A stretch of DNA of 15,087 nt from Lachnospiraceae bacterium (GTDB lineage: Bacteria > Bacillota > Clostridia > Lachnospirales > Lachnospiraceae). A program made the position numbers and the translations under genes. The stretch covers positions 1 to 15,087 of the forward strand of contig CAAEUM010000040.1 in assembly GCA_900759225.1 (NCBI GenBank), written 5' to 3'. Below, in pieces: positions 1-8,588 of the stretch; position 1 is the first letter of the stretch; each line of letters begins with the position of its first letter. Under the pieces are notes generated by a model, which saw only the letters and a program-made list of their open reading frames with translations, searched no databases and had not been told where the DNA came from.

Positions 1-1545
1 GTGTTAGAGATAATGTTGACGATTATCGCTATGATAGTTGTAGCTATTATTGTATGGTTTGCAGCATGTTCCTATGAGCGTAAGCAGTATGACAGCAAAG
101 TGGGAAGTGCAGAAGAAAAATCCAGAGAAATAATAGATGAAGCATTAAAAACTGCAGAAACAAAGAAGCGAGAAGCTCTCCTGGAAGCCAAGGAAGAATC
201 TTTAAGGACTAAGAATGAGTTAGAGAAGGAAACCAAGGAACGAAGAGCGGAACTTCAGCGTTATGAAAAACGTGTATTGAGCAAAGAAGAAAACGTTGAG
301 AAAAAGGCAGATGCCCTGGAAAAGAAAGAGGCAGATCTGGTCAGAAGGGAAAATATCCTCGGTAAGCGAACTGCTGAGGTAGAGGCCCAGTATGAACAGG
401 GAATACAGGAACTGGAACGCATATCCGGTTTAACCTCCGAACAGGCAAAAGAATATCTTTTAAAATCTGTAGAAGATGATGTAAAGCATGACACTGCGAA
501 GTTGATTAAGGAACTTGAAAACAAGGCAAAGGAAGAGGCTGACAAGAAGGCCCGGGATTTAGTTGTAACAGCAATTCAGCGCTGTGCGGCAGACCATGTG
601 GCAGAAACAACGGTTTCCGTTGTGCAGCTTCCCAATGATGAGATGAAGGGCCGTATTATCGGCCGCGAAGGACGAAATATCCGTACACTGGAAACTCTGA
701 CGGGTGTGGAGCTTATCATTGATGATACACCGGAGGCAGTTGTGCTGTCCGGATTTGACCCAATCCGCAGAGAAGTGGCAAGAATTGCATTAGAGCGTTT
801 GATTGTGGACGGACGGATCCATCCGGCCAGAATCGAGGAAATGGTAGAGAAGGCACAAAAAGAAGTGGAAAACAACATGAGAGAAGAGGGCGAGGCTGCC
901 TGTCTTGAGGTTGGAATCCACGGAATCCATCCAGAGCTTGTAAAGCTTCTTGGACGGATGAAATTCAGGACAAGCTACGGACAGAATGCATTGAAGCATT
1001 CCATCGAGGTATCACAGCTGTCAGGACTTCTGGCGTCAGAGCTGGGTGTGGATGTGCGTCTGGCAAAGCGTGCTGGTTTATTACATGACATTGGTAAATC
1101 CGTTGACCATGATATGGAAGGAACCCATGTACAGTTAGGCTCAGACCTGTGCAGAAAGTACAAGGAATCAGCCACTGTGATCAATGCAGTGGAATCCCAT
1201 CATGGCGATGTTGAGCCAACGAGCCTCATTTCCTGCATTGTGCAGGCAGCCGATACGATATCAGCTGCAAGGCCAGGTGCAAGGCGTGAAACGTTGGAGA
1301 CATATACAAACAGATTGAAGCAATTAGAAGATATCACCAATTCTTTTAAGGGAGTTGAAAAATCTTTTGCTATTCAGGCAGGCCGTGAAGTTCGTATCAT
1401 GGTTGTTCCGGAACAGATTAGTGATGACGATATGGTATTGCTGGCAAGGGAAGTTTCGAAACGGATTGAAAGTGAGCTGGAATATCCTGGGCAGATTAAG
1501 GTAAATGTAATCCGCGAATCCAGGGTAACGGATTATGCGAAATAG
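1..1545 (+). CDS. rny: Ribonuclease Y (membrane-anchored endoribonuclease)
   Basis: RNase Y is the endoribonuclease that starts bulk mRNA decay in many Firmicutes, working from the inner face of the membrane. The 514-residue product has the full family layout: one N-terminal membrane helix (about residues 3-24), a long Glu/Lys-rich coiled coil (about 30-190), a KH RNA-binding domain with the motif [12 protein letters not shown] at 217-228, and an HD catalytic domain. Metal-binding residues are visible as HDIGK (H362, D363) and a His pair at 400-401 (ESHHGD). The length matches the usual 510-520 residues, so the GTG at base 1 is probably the true start. The upstream sequence and ribosome binding site lie outside the window, so this cannot be confirmed. 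The gene is followed at once by a strong terminator and is probably the end of its transcription unit. Confidence 0.96.
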   Translation: MLEIMLTIIAMIVVAIIVWFAACSYERKQYDSKVGSAEEKSREIIDEALKTAETKKREALLEAKEESLRTKNELEKETKERRAELQRYEKRVLSKEENVEKKADALEKKEADLVRRENILGKRTAEVEAQYEQGIQELERISGLTSEQAKEYLLKSVEDDVKHDTAKLIKELENKAKEEADKKARDLVVTAIQRCAADHVAETTVSVVQLPNDEMKGRIIGREGRNIRTLETLTGVELIIDDTPEAVVLSGFDPIRREVARIALERLIVDGRIHPARIEEMVEKAQKEVENNMREEGEAACLEVGIHGIHPELVKLLGRMKFRTSYGQNALKHSIEVSQLSGLLASELGVDVRLAKRAGLLHDIGKSVDHDMEGTHVQLGSDLCRKYKESATVINAVESHHGDVEPTSLISCIVQAADTISAARPGARRETLETYTNRLKQLEDITNSFKGVEKSFAIQAGREVRIMVVPEQISDDDMVLLAREVSKRIESELEYPGQIKVNVIRESRVTDYAK

Positions 1546-1553
1546 GTTTAAGG

Positions 1554-1595
1554 AAAGAGCTCCGTCAGGGAAACTGGCGGGGCTCTTTGTTTTTT
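1554..1595 (+). terminator. Intrinsic terminator of rny
   Basis: A 15-bp stem pairs 1554-1568 with 1574-1588 (two G-T wobbles, no mismatch) around the 5-base loop ggaaa. It is followed by G and six T. It begins 8 bases after the rny stop codon. Confidence 0.93.
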
Positions 1596-1607
1596 ATATC
1601 ATAGGGA

Positions 1608-1664
1608 TTTTGCCGCAAAAGCGACCCGCCGCAGGCGGAGAAGCTCACAAGCGAGATTCTTTTT
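1608..1664. repeat. Chain of three small inverted repeats, possible dispersed palindromic element
   Basis: Three inverted repeats lie end to end: TTTTGC-c-GCAAAA (1608-1620), CCGCC-gca-GGCGG (1626-1638), and AGAAgCTC/GAGaTTCT (1639-1646 with 1653-1660, one internal mismatch) followed by a short T run. The third resembles a weak second terminator. The middle one is far more GC-rich than its surroundings. The whole is compatible with a small REP-like element, but only one clear copy is in this window, so that reading is inference. Confidence 0.4.
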
Positions 1665-1676
1665 AGGAAAGGAGTT

Positions 1677-1697
1677 TTACACAGGTTTTAAGTGTAA
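1677..1697. promoter_or_regulatory. Inverted repeat ahead of the secreted-protein promoter
   Basis: TTACAC (1677-1682) and GTGTAA (1692-1697) form a perfect 6-bp inverted repeat with a 9-base spacer. It ends 11 bases upstream of the -35 box at 1709. The position suits a regulator binding site, but a short repeat like this can arise by chance. Confidence 0.3.
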
Positions 1698-1708
1698 GGA
1701 ATTCTTAA

Positions 1709-1737
1709 TTGACTGTCGAGAAAAAAATAGCTAAAGT
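1709..1737 (+). promoter_or_regulatory. Sigma-A-type promoter of the cell-wall-binding protein gene
   Basis: The -35 box TTGACT (1709-1714) and the -10 box TAAAGT (1732-1737) are separated by exactly 17 bases. Transcription would begin near 1744. That lies downstream of the possible ATG at 1738 and upstream of the ribosome binding site at 1755-1761, which supports the start at 1768. Confidence 0.72.
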
Positions 1738-1767
1738 ATGCTTAAAGAAGAACGAAGGAGGGATTTT

Positions 1768-2742
1768 ATGACTGGCAGAAGGAGAAGGCTTGCGCTGTGG
1801 GCAGCGGTAGGTGTTCTTGCTGTGATAATGGCGATGCCTGCCTATGGAGCCCCGAAGCGGAAAAAGATCACATCTATTTCATTGGATATATCGGCTGAGA
1901 TTGAGCCGGATACAGACTTTGGGATGGAGCAGGTGGAAATCGGATCAGACAGCAATAAATATGAGGTTGAGGGCTATGAGGTGTTAAACAGCGGCTTTAC
2001 CTGGCAAAATGATATGACTCCTCTGCTGCGGATTACGCTGCGTGCCCAGGAAAATTATTATTTTGTGACTCTGGCAAAGGATAGGATCAACTTAAAAGGC
2101 GGTGCCTCCCCGGTGCGTTCAGCCCGGCAGGATTCGGCCTCTACCCTGCTTTTGGATGTAAAGCTGCCGTCTCTTCATAATGTGACGGGAACGCTGGAGC
2201 GTGTCAGCTTAAATGACCAGGGCTTTGCCAGCTGGCAGCCCGTAGCCAATGCAGGAAGCTATGAGGTGCGTGTATACCGGGATGGAAATGCAGTGGGTAC
2301 CCGACAGATCACCAAGGAAACCACGATGAACTGCCGGGATCGTATGCTGAAGGGGAACACCAGCTACACTGTAAAGGTTCGCCCTCTCAACCAGTATGAT
2401 GAAGAGATACTTGGGGATTGGTGTGAATCGTCATCTGTGTATATTACAGGAGAGCGCTCTGCACAGTTTCGGGATAATCCGGAAGGGGTTCCCGGACAGT
2501 GGAAGCAGGAGCCGGACGGGCGCTGGTGGTACCTTGATATTGATGGAAGTTGGCCGAAAAATGAATGGAAGGAGATTGCCGGGAAATGGTATTTCTTCAG
2601 TGAGGACGGTTATATGAAAACAGGCTGGATCCAGTGGCAGGGAAAGGAATACTACTGTTCTGAAAACGGAACGATGCTTACCAACTGCTTCACTCCGGAT
2701 GCATATCTGGTAGGAGAAGACGGGGCAAAGATTGCTCAGTAA
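1768..2742 (+). CDS. Secreted protein with FN3-like region and cell-wall-binding repeats
   Basis: This 324-residue protein is predicted to be exported and held on the cell surface. The start at 1768 is chosen because AAGGAGG (1755-1761) lies 6 bases upstream; an in-frame ATG at 1738 lacks such a site and falls at the promoter. Residues 1-27 form a signal peptide: four Arg, a hydrophobic stretch, then AYG|A as a plausible signal peptidase I site. Residues 30-135 are a beta-rich region I do not recognise. Residues about 140-225 look like a fibronectin type III domain (SYEVRVYRDG, SYTVKVRPLNQYDE). The C-terminus has aromatic repeats of the CW_binding/choline-binding type (GRWWYLDIDGSW, GKWYFFSEDGYMKTGW, GKEYYCSENGTM). 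No catalytic domain is visible. Its own promoter and terminator make it a single-gene unit. The specific role is unknown. Confidence 0.85.
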   Translation: MTGRRRRLALWAAVGVLAVIMAMPAYGAPKRKKITSISLDISAEIEPDTDFGMEQVEIGSDSNKYEVEGYEVLNSGFTWQNDMTPLLRITLRAQENYYFVTLAKDRINLKGGASPVRSARQDSASTLLLDVKLPSLHNVTGTLERVSLNDQGFASWQPVANAGSYEVRVYRDGNAVGTRQITKETTMNCRDRMLKGNTSYTVKVRPLNQYDEEILGDWCESSSVYITGERSAQFRDNPEGVPGQWKQEPDGRWWYLDIDGSWPKNEWKEIAGKWYFFSEDGYMKTGWIQWQGKEYYCSENGTMLTNCFTPDAYLVGEDGAKIAQ

Positions 2743-2757
2743 AATATATTAGAACAG

Positions 2758-2792
2758 GAGGGCCCTTCAGAATAGCTGTGGGGCCTCTTTTT
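2758..2792 (+). terminator. Intrinsic terminator of the cell-wall-binding protein gene
   Basis: GAGG(G)CCC at 2758-2765 pairs with GGGCCTC at 2781-2787, with one bulged G. An inner CAG/CTG stem (2768-2770 with 2776-2778) extends the hairpin, and five T follow. It starts 16 bases after the stop codon. Confidence 0.8.
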
Positions 2793-2821
2793 GGGTTAAA
2801 TCATTTTTGAGGTGGAAGACA

Positions 2822-4891
2822 ATGGAAAAAACAAAGGACTGGAATGTGCTTCTGGAAGAAGCAATGGATATAGAAGGCTCCTATGAGTTGGCGAGGCGTA
2901 TGGAGATACCCAGGACAAACCCGGCTTTGGGATACCGGACGGCAGGCTCCAGGGCGGAGTGGGAAACTGGGGAGCTGCTGTTTGAGGAAATGAAAAAAGC
3001 GGGACTTAAGGATGTGAGAAAGGATGGAGTAAAGGTTGATGGATGGGAATTCCATCATGCCATCCTCCGCTATCAGGATAAAAAAGGCGAAGGCCATGAA
3101 TTTCAGCTGGGAGCCTATCAGACGGAATTTCAGACAAAGGGATTTGAAACATTTCCTATGGTCTATCTTGGAAGAGGTACAGCTTCTTCCTATGAAAACG
3201 TGGATGTAAAGGGAAAGCTGGTATTGATCGAGATTAACCAGAGAGAGGAATGGTGGATCAATTTCCCGGTTTATCAGGCTCATTTAAAGGGGGCCGCAGC
3301 CCTGATCGCAGTACAGGACCAGGGCTATGGGGAGATTCATGAGACTGCTCTTAATGCCCAGGATATTGCAGGCCCAAAGGATGCCCCTGCTTTTTCTATT
3401 TCCCAGGCAGATGCAGCAGTGTTAAAAGGGGATATGGAGGAGGAGCCGGGCAAATACAGAGAGATACAGGTAGGGTTTGATGCTTCCTCCCATGTGATGC
3501 GGGATCAGACAACCTACAATATTGTGGGAACCATTCCGGGAAAAGATCCGGAATCCATGATCCTCTTATCGGCTCACTATGATTCCTATTTCAGCGGTTT
3601 CCAGGATGACAATGCGGCAGTGGCAATGATGCTTGGAATTGCCAGGGCGCTTATAAAAATTGGCTACAAGCCCAGAAGGACCCTGGTGTTCTGTGCCCTG
3701 GCTGCGGAGGAATGGGGCGTTGTAAACTCAAAATATGACTGGTCAACCGGTGCCTATGAGCAGGTATTTACAGCTCATCCTGACTGGCAGGGAAAGGTGA
3801 TCGCTGACCTGAATTTTGAGCTTCCAGCCCATGCCCATGGAAAGAAGGCGGCAGTCCGCTGTACCTATGAATATGCTGATTATATGGAGCAGTTTATAAA
3901 GGAAGCAGGCATTGATAGGACTGCTTATCCTCAGGGAGCCCAGGTGCTGTATCCTATTCAGACCTGGTCCGATGATTTTTCCATGGCCATTGCAGGCATT
4001 CCCTCCATGGTAAATGATTTCAGCTCCGGTGAATTTATGGAGACCCACTATCATTCCCAGTATGATAATGAAAATTTTTACCAGGAAGCAGTATATCGCT
4101 TTCATCACGTATTTTACGGGCGTCTTGTGCTGGCTCTGGACAGGACGGCAGTGGTACCCTTGGATTTTGGCCGCCTTTTTGAGGCAGTGAGAAACAGTAT
4201 TGATGCAGGAATCTGCAGACGGACGGGTTCTGATGAGAAGGGGCTTTTAAAGTATCTGGAGGAAGCCGGAAAAACAGGGCGGGAGCTGTACAGATTAATA
4301 AAGGAGAAAAACAGGGAATATAGCCAGCTTCTTGATCGTGGGGAAGAGGATGAGGCAGAGGCGATTTTAAAGGCAGCTGCAGAGCTGAACAGGAAGCTTT
4401 TATTCCTTTTTCGAAAGGAGCAGGATTATTTTGTGCGGCTTAACTGGCATGATGAGGTACTGTTCCCCCAGGAGGCTGTGCAGAATAACCTGGAGGCTGT
4501 TTACAGAGCGCTTACCTGCATGGAAAAACAGGATGCAGCCGGGGCGTTGGAGGCTATTTATGAGATTGATAATAACCGATATGCATTTTTGTTTGATGAG
4601 GAGGTATTTTCCTATTTTACGGAATACGTGCTGCAGCAGCCGGCAGACCGCTTAAAATGGGGGAACGGCCGCATTATCCATCATGAGAACCTGTTCGGAC
4701 TGGTGCAGTCCTTAAAGGAAAAGCTGGCCGCAGGCTGCAGTGACCTGACAGAGGAGCATGAAGCCTTAAAGGGTGTGGCAGAGGGGCAGGAGCAGTGCTT
4801 TAAGGATGACATTCATTATATGGAAAATTCCGTAGGAAAGCTTTCTGCCGGCCTTAGGGAATGCCTTCATATGATAAAAACCATGGCTTAA
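2822..4891 (+). CDS. M28 family zinc metallopeptidase with PA domain, cytoplasmic
   Basis: This 689-residue protein resembles M28 aminopeptidases and glutamate carboxypeptidase-like proteins. ATG 2822 is preferred because GAGGTGG lies 6 bases upstream; an in-frame TTG at 2807 overlaps that site. There is no signal peptide, so it should act inside the cell. A protease-associated (PA) insert covers about residues 90-225. The co-catalytic zinc site is readable: H252 and D254 (SAHYDS), D263 (QDDNAA), E296-E297 (AAEEWG) and H411 (HYHSQYDN). The fourth ligand, usually Asp in an INLD-type motif, appears to be E333 (LNFELP). Residues about 445-689 are helical and charged, possibly a dimerisation region like that of the transferrin-receptor/GCPII group. 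It is followed 31 bases later by the GNAT gene. Substrate is unknown. No convincing promoter was found between 2793 and 2821. Confidence 0.87.
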   Translation: MEKTKDWNVLLEEAMDIEGSYELARRMEIPRTNPALGYRTAGSRAEWETGELLFEEMKKAGLKDVRKDGVKVDGWEFHHAILRYQDKKGEGHEFQLGAYQTEFQTKGFETFPMVYLGRGTASSYENVDVKGKLVLIEINQREEWWINFPVYQAHLKGAAALIAVQDQGYGEIHETALNAQDIAGPKDAPAFSISQADAAVLKGDMEEEPGKYREIQVGFDASSHVMRDQTTYNIVGTIPGKDPESMILLSAHYDSYFSGFQDDNAAVAMMLGIARALIKIGYKPRRTLVFCALAAEEWGVVNSKYDWSTGAYEQVFTAHPDWQGKVIADLNFELPAHAHGKKAAVRCTYEYADYMEQFIKEAGIDRTAYPQGAQVLYPIQTWSDDFSMAIAGIPSMVNDFSSGEFMETHYHSQYDNENFYQEAVYRFHHVFYGRLVLALDRTAVVPLDFGRLFEAVRNSIDAGICRRTGSDEKGLLKYLEEAGKTGRELYRLIKEKNREYSQLLDRGEEDEAEAILKAAAELNRKLLFLFRKEQDYFVRLNWHDEVLFPQEAVQNNLEAVYRALTCMEKQDAAGALEAIYEIDNNRYAFLFDEEVFSYFTEYVLQQPADRLKWGNGRIIHHENLFGLVQSLKEKLAAGCSDLTEEHEALKGVAEGQEQCFKDDIHYMENSVGKLSAGLRECLHMIKTMA

Positions 4892-4922
4892 TACAGATGA
4901 GAGAAGAGGAGTGATTTGCTGA

Positions 4923-5558
4923 ATGGAAAGCCGGAAATTATACAGGGTAGAAAAGGAAGACATTCCCAGGTTAGAAGAATTACTTGTGAAATGCTTTTCT
5001 CATGACCCTCTCTACTGCAAGCTGATACCGGATAAGGAAACCAGGGAGCGCCTTCTTCCGGAGCTGTTTGAATGTGATCTGACGGAATTTTTTGAGACCT
5101 GCGAGATTTATGCCGATAGTCCTCAGATGAATGCGCTGCTGGTTGTTTCCGACGAATCAGAGCCCTATAATCCCCTGACCTTTTATTTTGCGGAGGCCTG
5201 GGCCAACTTAAAGACAGATGAGTATCTGATCAAGGAGGATCCAAGCTTAAGGACACTGTGGAATTTTGTGAGGGGCCGGGATTACTTAAATTCCCGCTGG
5301 ACAGACCAGCTGCATCAGGAGGAGAGGCTTCATGTGATCTATCTGGCAGTAAGCCCCCAAATGCAGCACCATGGCCTTGCAGCCTTCCTTATGGGGGAAG
5401 TGATCGACTATGCACAGAAGCACCATCTCATGATCTCACTGGAAACCCATAATCCGGACAATGTGCCCATGTATCAGCATTTTGGCTTTAAGGTCTTTGG
5501 AATCGTGCAGAAGCATTTTGATCTGAAGCAGTACTGTATGATCCGGGAAATACAGTAG
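4923..5558 (+). CDS. GNAT family N-acetyltransferase
   Basis: This 211-residue protein is predicted to move an acetyl group from acetyl-CoA to an amine or similar acceptor. The C-terminal half carries the GNAT core: beta-strand 4 and motif A in VIYLAVSPQMQHHGLAAFLM, with the pyrophosphate-binding Q-x-x-G-x-A segment at residues 148-153, followed by the motif B pattern NVPMYQHFGFKVFG. The N-terminal part (residues 1-90) is variable and gives no substrate clue. The ATG at 4923 has AGAGGAG 11 bases upstream, longer spacing than usual, but no better in-frame start is present. It lies 31 bases after the M28 gene and is probably co-transcribed with it. A joint role, such as peptide or amino acid turnover plus acetylation, is only inference. 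Confidence 0.85.
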   Translation: MESRKLYRVEKEDIPRLEELLVKCFSHDPLYCKLIPDKETRERLLPELFECDLTEFFETCEIYADSPQMNALLVVSDESEPYNPLTFYFAEAWANLKTDEYLIKEDPSLRTLWNFVRGRDYLNSRWTDQLHQEERLHVIYLAVSPQMQHHGLAAFLMGEVIDYAQKHHLMISLETHNPDNVPMYQHFGFKVFGIVQKHFDLKQYCMIREIQ

Positions 5559-5595
5559 AGAAGACCGGGCCAAATTGCTGCAATCGAAAATAGGG

Positions 5596-5608
5596 CTGTC
5601 CAGGACAG
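5596..5608. repeat. Short inverted repeat CTGTCC-a-GGACAG
   Basis: Perfect 6-bp arms around a single A, 37 bases after the GNAT stop codon. No T run follows, so it is not a canonical terminator. It could be part of the leuB regulatory region or a 3'-end hairpin. Confidence 0.35.
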
Positions 5609-5615
5609 TAAATGT

Positions 5616-5661
5616 TAGCTGGAATTCCAACTATAACTGTTGTTTATAGCTGGAATTCCAA
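5616..5661. promoter_or_regulatory. Twin palindromes TGGAATTCCA, candidate operator ahead of leuB
   Basis: The 15-mer TAGCTGGAATTCCAA occurs twice, at 5616-5630 and 5647-5661, exactly 31 bases apart (about three helical turns). Each holds the perfect 10-bp palindrome TGGAATTCCA. The two copies also sit in a larger inverted repeat: 5621-5636 pairs with 5644-5659 at 15 of 16 positions around a 7-base loop. A further half-site ATTCCA lies at 5670-5675. The block ends 39 bases before the -35 box of the leuB promoter, which fits a site for a dimeric regulator acting from upstream. No regulator is identified. Confidence 0.55.
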
Positions 5662-5700
5662 ACTTGTATATTCCATTGTGTCAAAACTCCCTGGGGATAG

Positions 5701-5729
5701 TTGAAATCCGCCATTAAATGAGATATGAT
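5701..5729 (+). promoter_or_regulatory. Sigma-A-type promoter of leuB-ilvD-ilvB
   Basis: TTGAAA (5701-5706), a 17-base spacer and TATGAT (5724-5729) make a near-consensus promoter. Transcription would start near 5736, giving a leader of about 60 bases. That is too short for a T-box or long attenuator, so control probably acts at the DNA level upstream. Confidence 0.78.
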
Positions 5730-5796
5730 TGAAAGAAATCTGAAAACAAAATGGTTCTATAACTTAAATGAATAGAAGATAGGGGAGATAGTAGGT

Positions 5797-6882
5797 ATGG
5801 ATTATAATATAACACTCATTCCCGGTGACGGCATTGGCCCGGAAATTGTGCGTGAGGCCAGAATGGTAATGGACAAGGTGGCAGAGGTATACGGCCACAG
5901 CTTTTGCTATAAAGAGATTCTCATGGGAGGCTGCTCCATTGACGCATATGGCGTGCCCCTGACAGAGGAAGCCCTTCAAACGGCCAGGGAAAGTGACGCA
6001 GTGCTTTTGGGGGCAGTTGGAGGAAATGTGGGGAATTCACGCTGGTATGATGTGGCACCCAATTTGAGGCCGGAGGCAGGGCTTTTGGCAATCCGCAAGG
6101 GTCTGGGCCTGTTTGCAAATATCCGTCCTGCCTATCTCTATGAGGAACTGGCGGAAGCATGTCCTTTAAAGAAGGAGCTTGTGGGTGATGGCTTTGACAT
6201 GGTGATCATGCGGGAGCTTACAGGCGGACTGTATTTTGGGGAGCGCCATACAGAAGAGGTAGACGGCGTCATGACGGCCGTTGACACCCTGACCTACAGT
6301 GAAACGGAGATTCGCCGCATTGCAGTGAAGGCCTTTGAGATCGCCATGAAGCGCAAGAAAAAGGTTACAAGCGTTGACAAGGCCAATGTGCTTGACTCCT
6401 CCAGGCTGTGGAGGAAGGTAGTGGAAGAAGTGGCCAGGGACTATCCGGAGGTCGAGCTGTCTCATATGCTGGTGGACAACTGTGCCATGCAGCTGGTGGT
6501 AAATCCCGGTCAGTTTGATGTGATCTTGACGGAGAATATGTTTGGCGACATCCTTTCGGATGAGGCAAGCATGATCACAGGCTCCATCGGAATGCTTTCC
6601 TCCGCCAGCCTAAATGAAACAAAGTTCGGCCTTTATGAGCCAAGTCATGGTTCAGCTCCGGATATTGCAGGAAAGGACATTGCTAATCCGATCGCTACTA
6701 TTTTATCTGCAGCTATGATGCTGCGCTACTCCTTTGATATGGATAAGGAGGCAGACGCAGTGGAGCAGGCTGTAGGACAGGTGCTGAAGGAGGGCTGGCG
6801 TACAGCAGATATCATGACAGAAGGCTGTAAGCTGGCAGGCACAGCCCAAATGGGCCGTCTCATTGCTGAAAAAATCAGATAG
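5797..6882 (+). CDS. leuB: 3-Isopropylmalate dehydrogenase
   Basis: LeuB oxidises and decarboxylates 3-isopropylmalate to 2-oxoisocaproate with NAD+, the third dedicated step of leucine synthesis in the cytoplasm. The 361-residue product has the family's usual length and starts [18 protein letters not shown], with the typical GDGIGPE loop. Catalytic K195 (VDKANVLD) and metal-binding D227, D251 and D255 ([19 protein letters not shown]) are present with the spacing expected for the isocitrate/isopropylmalate dehydrogenase family. The NAD-side segment [14 protein letters not shown] is intact. The ribosome binding site AGGGGAG (5781-5787) lies 9 bases before the ATG. It is the first gene of a three-gene operon, 13 bases ahead of ilvD. 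leuA, leuC and leuD are not in the window. Confidence 0.96.
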   Translation: MDYNITLIPGDGIGPEIVREARMVMDKVAEVYGHSFCYKEILMGGCSIDAYGVPLTEEALQTARESDAVLLGAVGGNVGNSRWYDVAPNLRPEAGLLAIRKGLGLFANIRPAYLYEELAEACPLKKELVGDGFDMVIMRELTGGLYFGERHTEEVDGVMTAVDTLTYSETEIRRIAVKAFEIAMKRKKKVTSVDKANVLDSSRLWRKVVEEVARDYPEVELSHMLVDNCAMQLVVNPGQFDVILTENMFGDILSDEASMITGSIGMLSSASLNETKFGLYEPSHGSAPDIAGKDIANPIATILSAAMMLRYSFDMDKEADAVEQAVGQVLKEGWRTADIMTEGCKLAGTAQMGRLIAEKIR

Positions 6883-6895
6883 GAGGACAGAATAA

Positions 6896-8560
6896 ATGAG
6901 AAGTGATTCAGTAAAAACCGGGATGCAGCAGGCACCCCACCGTTCCCTGTTTCATGCCCTTGGCATGACAGAGGAGGAAATGAAGAAGCCTCTGATCGGA
7001 ATTGTAAGCTCCTATAATGAAATTGTTCCGGGACACATGAACCTGGATAAGATTGTGGAGGCAGTAAAGCTTGGCGTTGCCATGGCAGGGGGAACCCCCA
7101 TCGTATTTCCGGCCATTGCCGTCTGCGACGGTATTGCCATGGGCCATGTGGGAATGAAATATTCCCTTGTAACCAGGGACTTAATTGCAGATTCCACGGA
7201 ATGTATGGCAATGGCCCATCAGTTTGACGGCCTTGTTATGGTTCCAAACTGTGACAAAAACGTTCCGGGCCTTTTGATGGCAGCAGCCAGGATCAACATC
7301 CCTACCGTTTTTGTAAGCGGCGGCCCTATGCTGGCAGGCCATGTAAATGGCCATAAAACAAGTCTTTCCAGTATGTTTGAAGCAGTAGGCGCTTATGCGG
7401 CAGGAAAGATGGATGAGGAAGAGGTAAAGGAATATGAAAATAAGACCTGCCCTACCTGCGGCTCCTGTTCCGGCATGTATACAGCCAACAGCATGAACTG
7501 CCTCACAGAGGTTTTGGGCATGGGCTTAAAAGGCAACGGTACAATCCCGGCTGTGTATTCGGAGCGGATCAAGCTGGCAAAGCATGCCGGCATGCAGGTG
7601 ATGGAGATGTTAAGGCGCAATATCCGCCCAAGGGATATTATGACAAAGGAAGCCTTTATGAATGCCCTGACTATGGATATGGCCCTGGGCTGCTCCACCA
7701 ACAGTATGCTTCATCTTCCGGCCATTGCCCATGAAGCAGGGGTGGAGTTAAATGTGGATATTGCCAATGAAATCAGCGCTAAAACGCCGAATCTGTGCCA
7801 TCTGGCTCCGGCAGGCCCTACTTATATGGAAGATTTAAACGAGGCCGGCGGTATTTACGCAGTGATGAATGAGATCAGCAAGAAAGGTCTTTTGAATCTG
7901 GACTGTATGACAGTGACAGGAAAAACCGTAGGGGAAAATATAAGGGGCTGTGTAAACTTAAATCCCCAGGTAATACGGCCTGTGGAAGATCCTTACAGCC
8001 AGACTGGCGGAATTGCAATTTTAAGAGGAAACCTGGCACCGGATTCCGCCGTTGTAAAGCGTTCTGCCGTTGTGCCTGAGATGTTAAAGCACCAGGGGCC
8101 TGCAAGGGTATTTGACTGTGAGGAGGATGCCATTGCTGCCATTAAGGGCGGAAAAATCGTGGCAGGCGATGTGGTGGTTATCCGCTATGAGGGACCAAAG
8201 GGAGGCCCGGGCATGCGAGAGATGCTGAATCCTACTTCTGCCATTGCAGGAATGGGCCTTGGCTCCAGTGTGGCATTGATCACAGACGGACGCTTCTCCG
8301 GTGCATCCAGAGGCGCTTCCATTGGACACGCCTCCCCAGAGGCAGCAGTGGGAGGTCCCATTGCACTGGTGGAAGAGGGAGATATCATTTCCATTGATAT
8401 AGATGCCCATCAGCTGAATGTACTTGTATCTGAGGAAGAGCTGGCGGCAAGACGGGAAAAATGGCAGCCTAAGAAACCTGCGGTAACAACAGGCTATCTG
8501 GCACGCTATGCTTCCCTTGTGACTTCTGCAGATAAGGGAGCAGTTCTGCAGGTGCGCTGA
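6896..8560 (+). CDS. ilvD: Dihydroxy-acid dehydratase
   Basis: IlvD dehydrates 2,3-dihydroxyisovalerate and its isoleucine-pathway homologue to the 2-oxo acids, a shared step of valine, isoleucine and leucine synthesis. The 554-residue length is normal. Iron-sulfur cluster cysteines are visible: C77 in [11 protein letters not shown]119 in PNCDKNVPG, and the [18 protein letters not shown] block (C185, C188, C191). The C-terminal [20 protein letters not shown] and [15 protein letters not shown] motifs are intact. The ribosome binding site AGGAGG overlaps the end of leuB, and the gap between the two genes is 13 bases, so translation is probably coupled. The sequence alone does not tell a [2Fe-2S] from a [4Fe-4S] enzyme. 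Confidence 0.97.
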   Translation: MRSDSVKTGMQQAPHRSLFHALGMTEEEMKKPLIGIVSSYNEIVPGHMNLDKIVEAVKLGVAMAGGTPIVFPAIAVCDGIAMGHVGMKYSLVTRDLIADSTECMAMAHQFDGLVMVPNCDKNVPGLLMAAARINIPTVFVSGGPMLAGHVNGHKTSLSSMFEAVGAYAAGKMDEEEVKEYENKTCPTCGSCSGMYTANSMNCLTEVLGMGLKGNGTIPAVYSERIKLAKHAGMQVMEMLRRNIRPRDIMTKEAFMNALTMDMALGCSTNSMLHLPAIAHEAGVELNVDIANEISAKTPNLCHLAPAGPTYMEDLNEAGGIYAVMNEISKKGLLNLDCMTVTGKTVGENIRGCVNLNPQVIRPVEDPYSQTGGIAILRGNLAPDSAVVKRSAVVPEMLKHQGPARVFDCEEDAIAAIKGGKIVAGDVVVIRYEGPKGGPGMREMLNPTSAIAGMGLGSSVALITDGRFSGASRGASIGHASPEAAVGGPIALVEEGDIISIDIDAHQLNVLVSEEELAARREKWQPKKPAVTTGYLARYASLVTSADKGAVLQVR

Positions 8561-8588
8561 TGAGATGTGAGAAAAGGAGTATGTGCGG

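Noticed and set aside
2801..3283. 160-codon minus-strand open frame over the start of the M28 gene
   Set aside because: No ribosome binding site or recognisable domain, and it is covered by the M28 coding sequence.
5559..5670. Intrinsic terminator after the GNAT gene
   Set aside because: Hairpins are present (5596-5608 and 5621-5659), but neither is followed by a T run.
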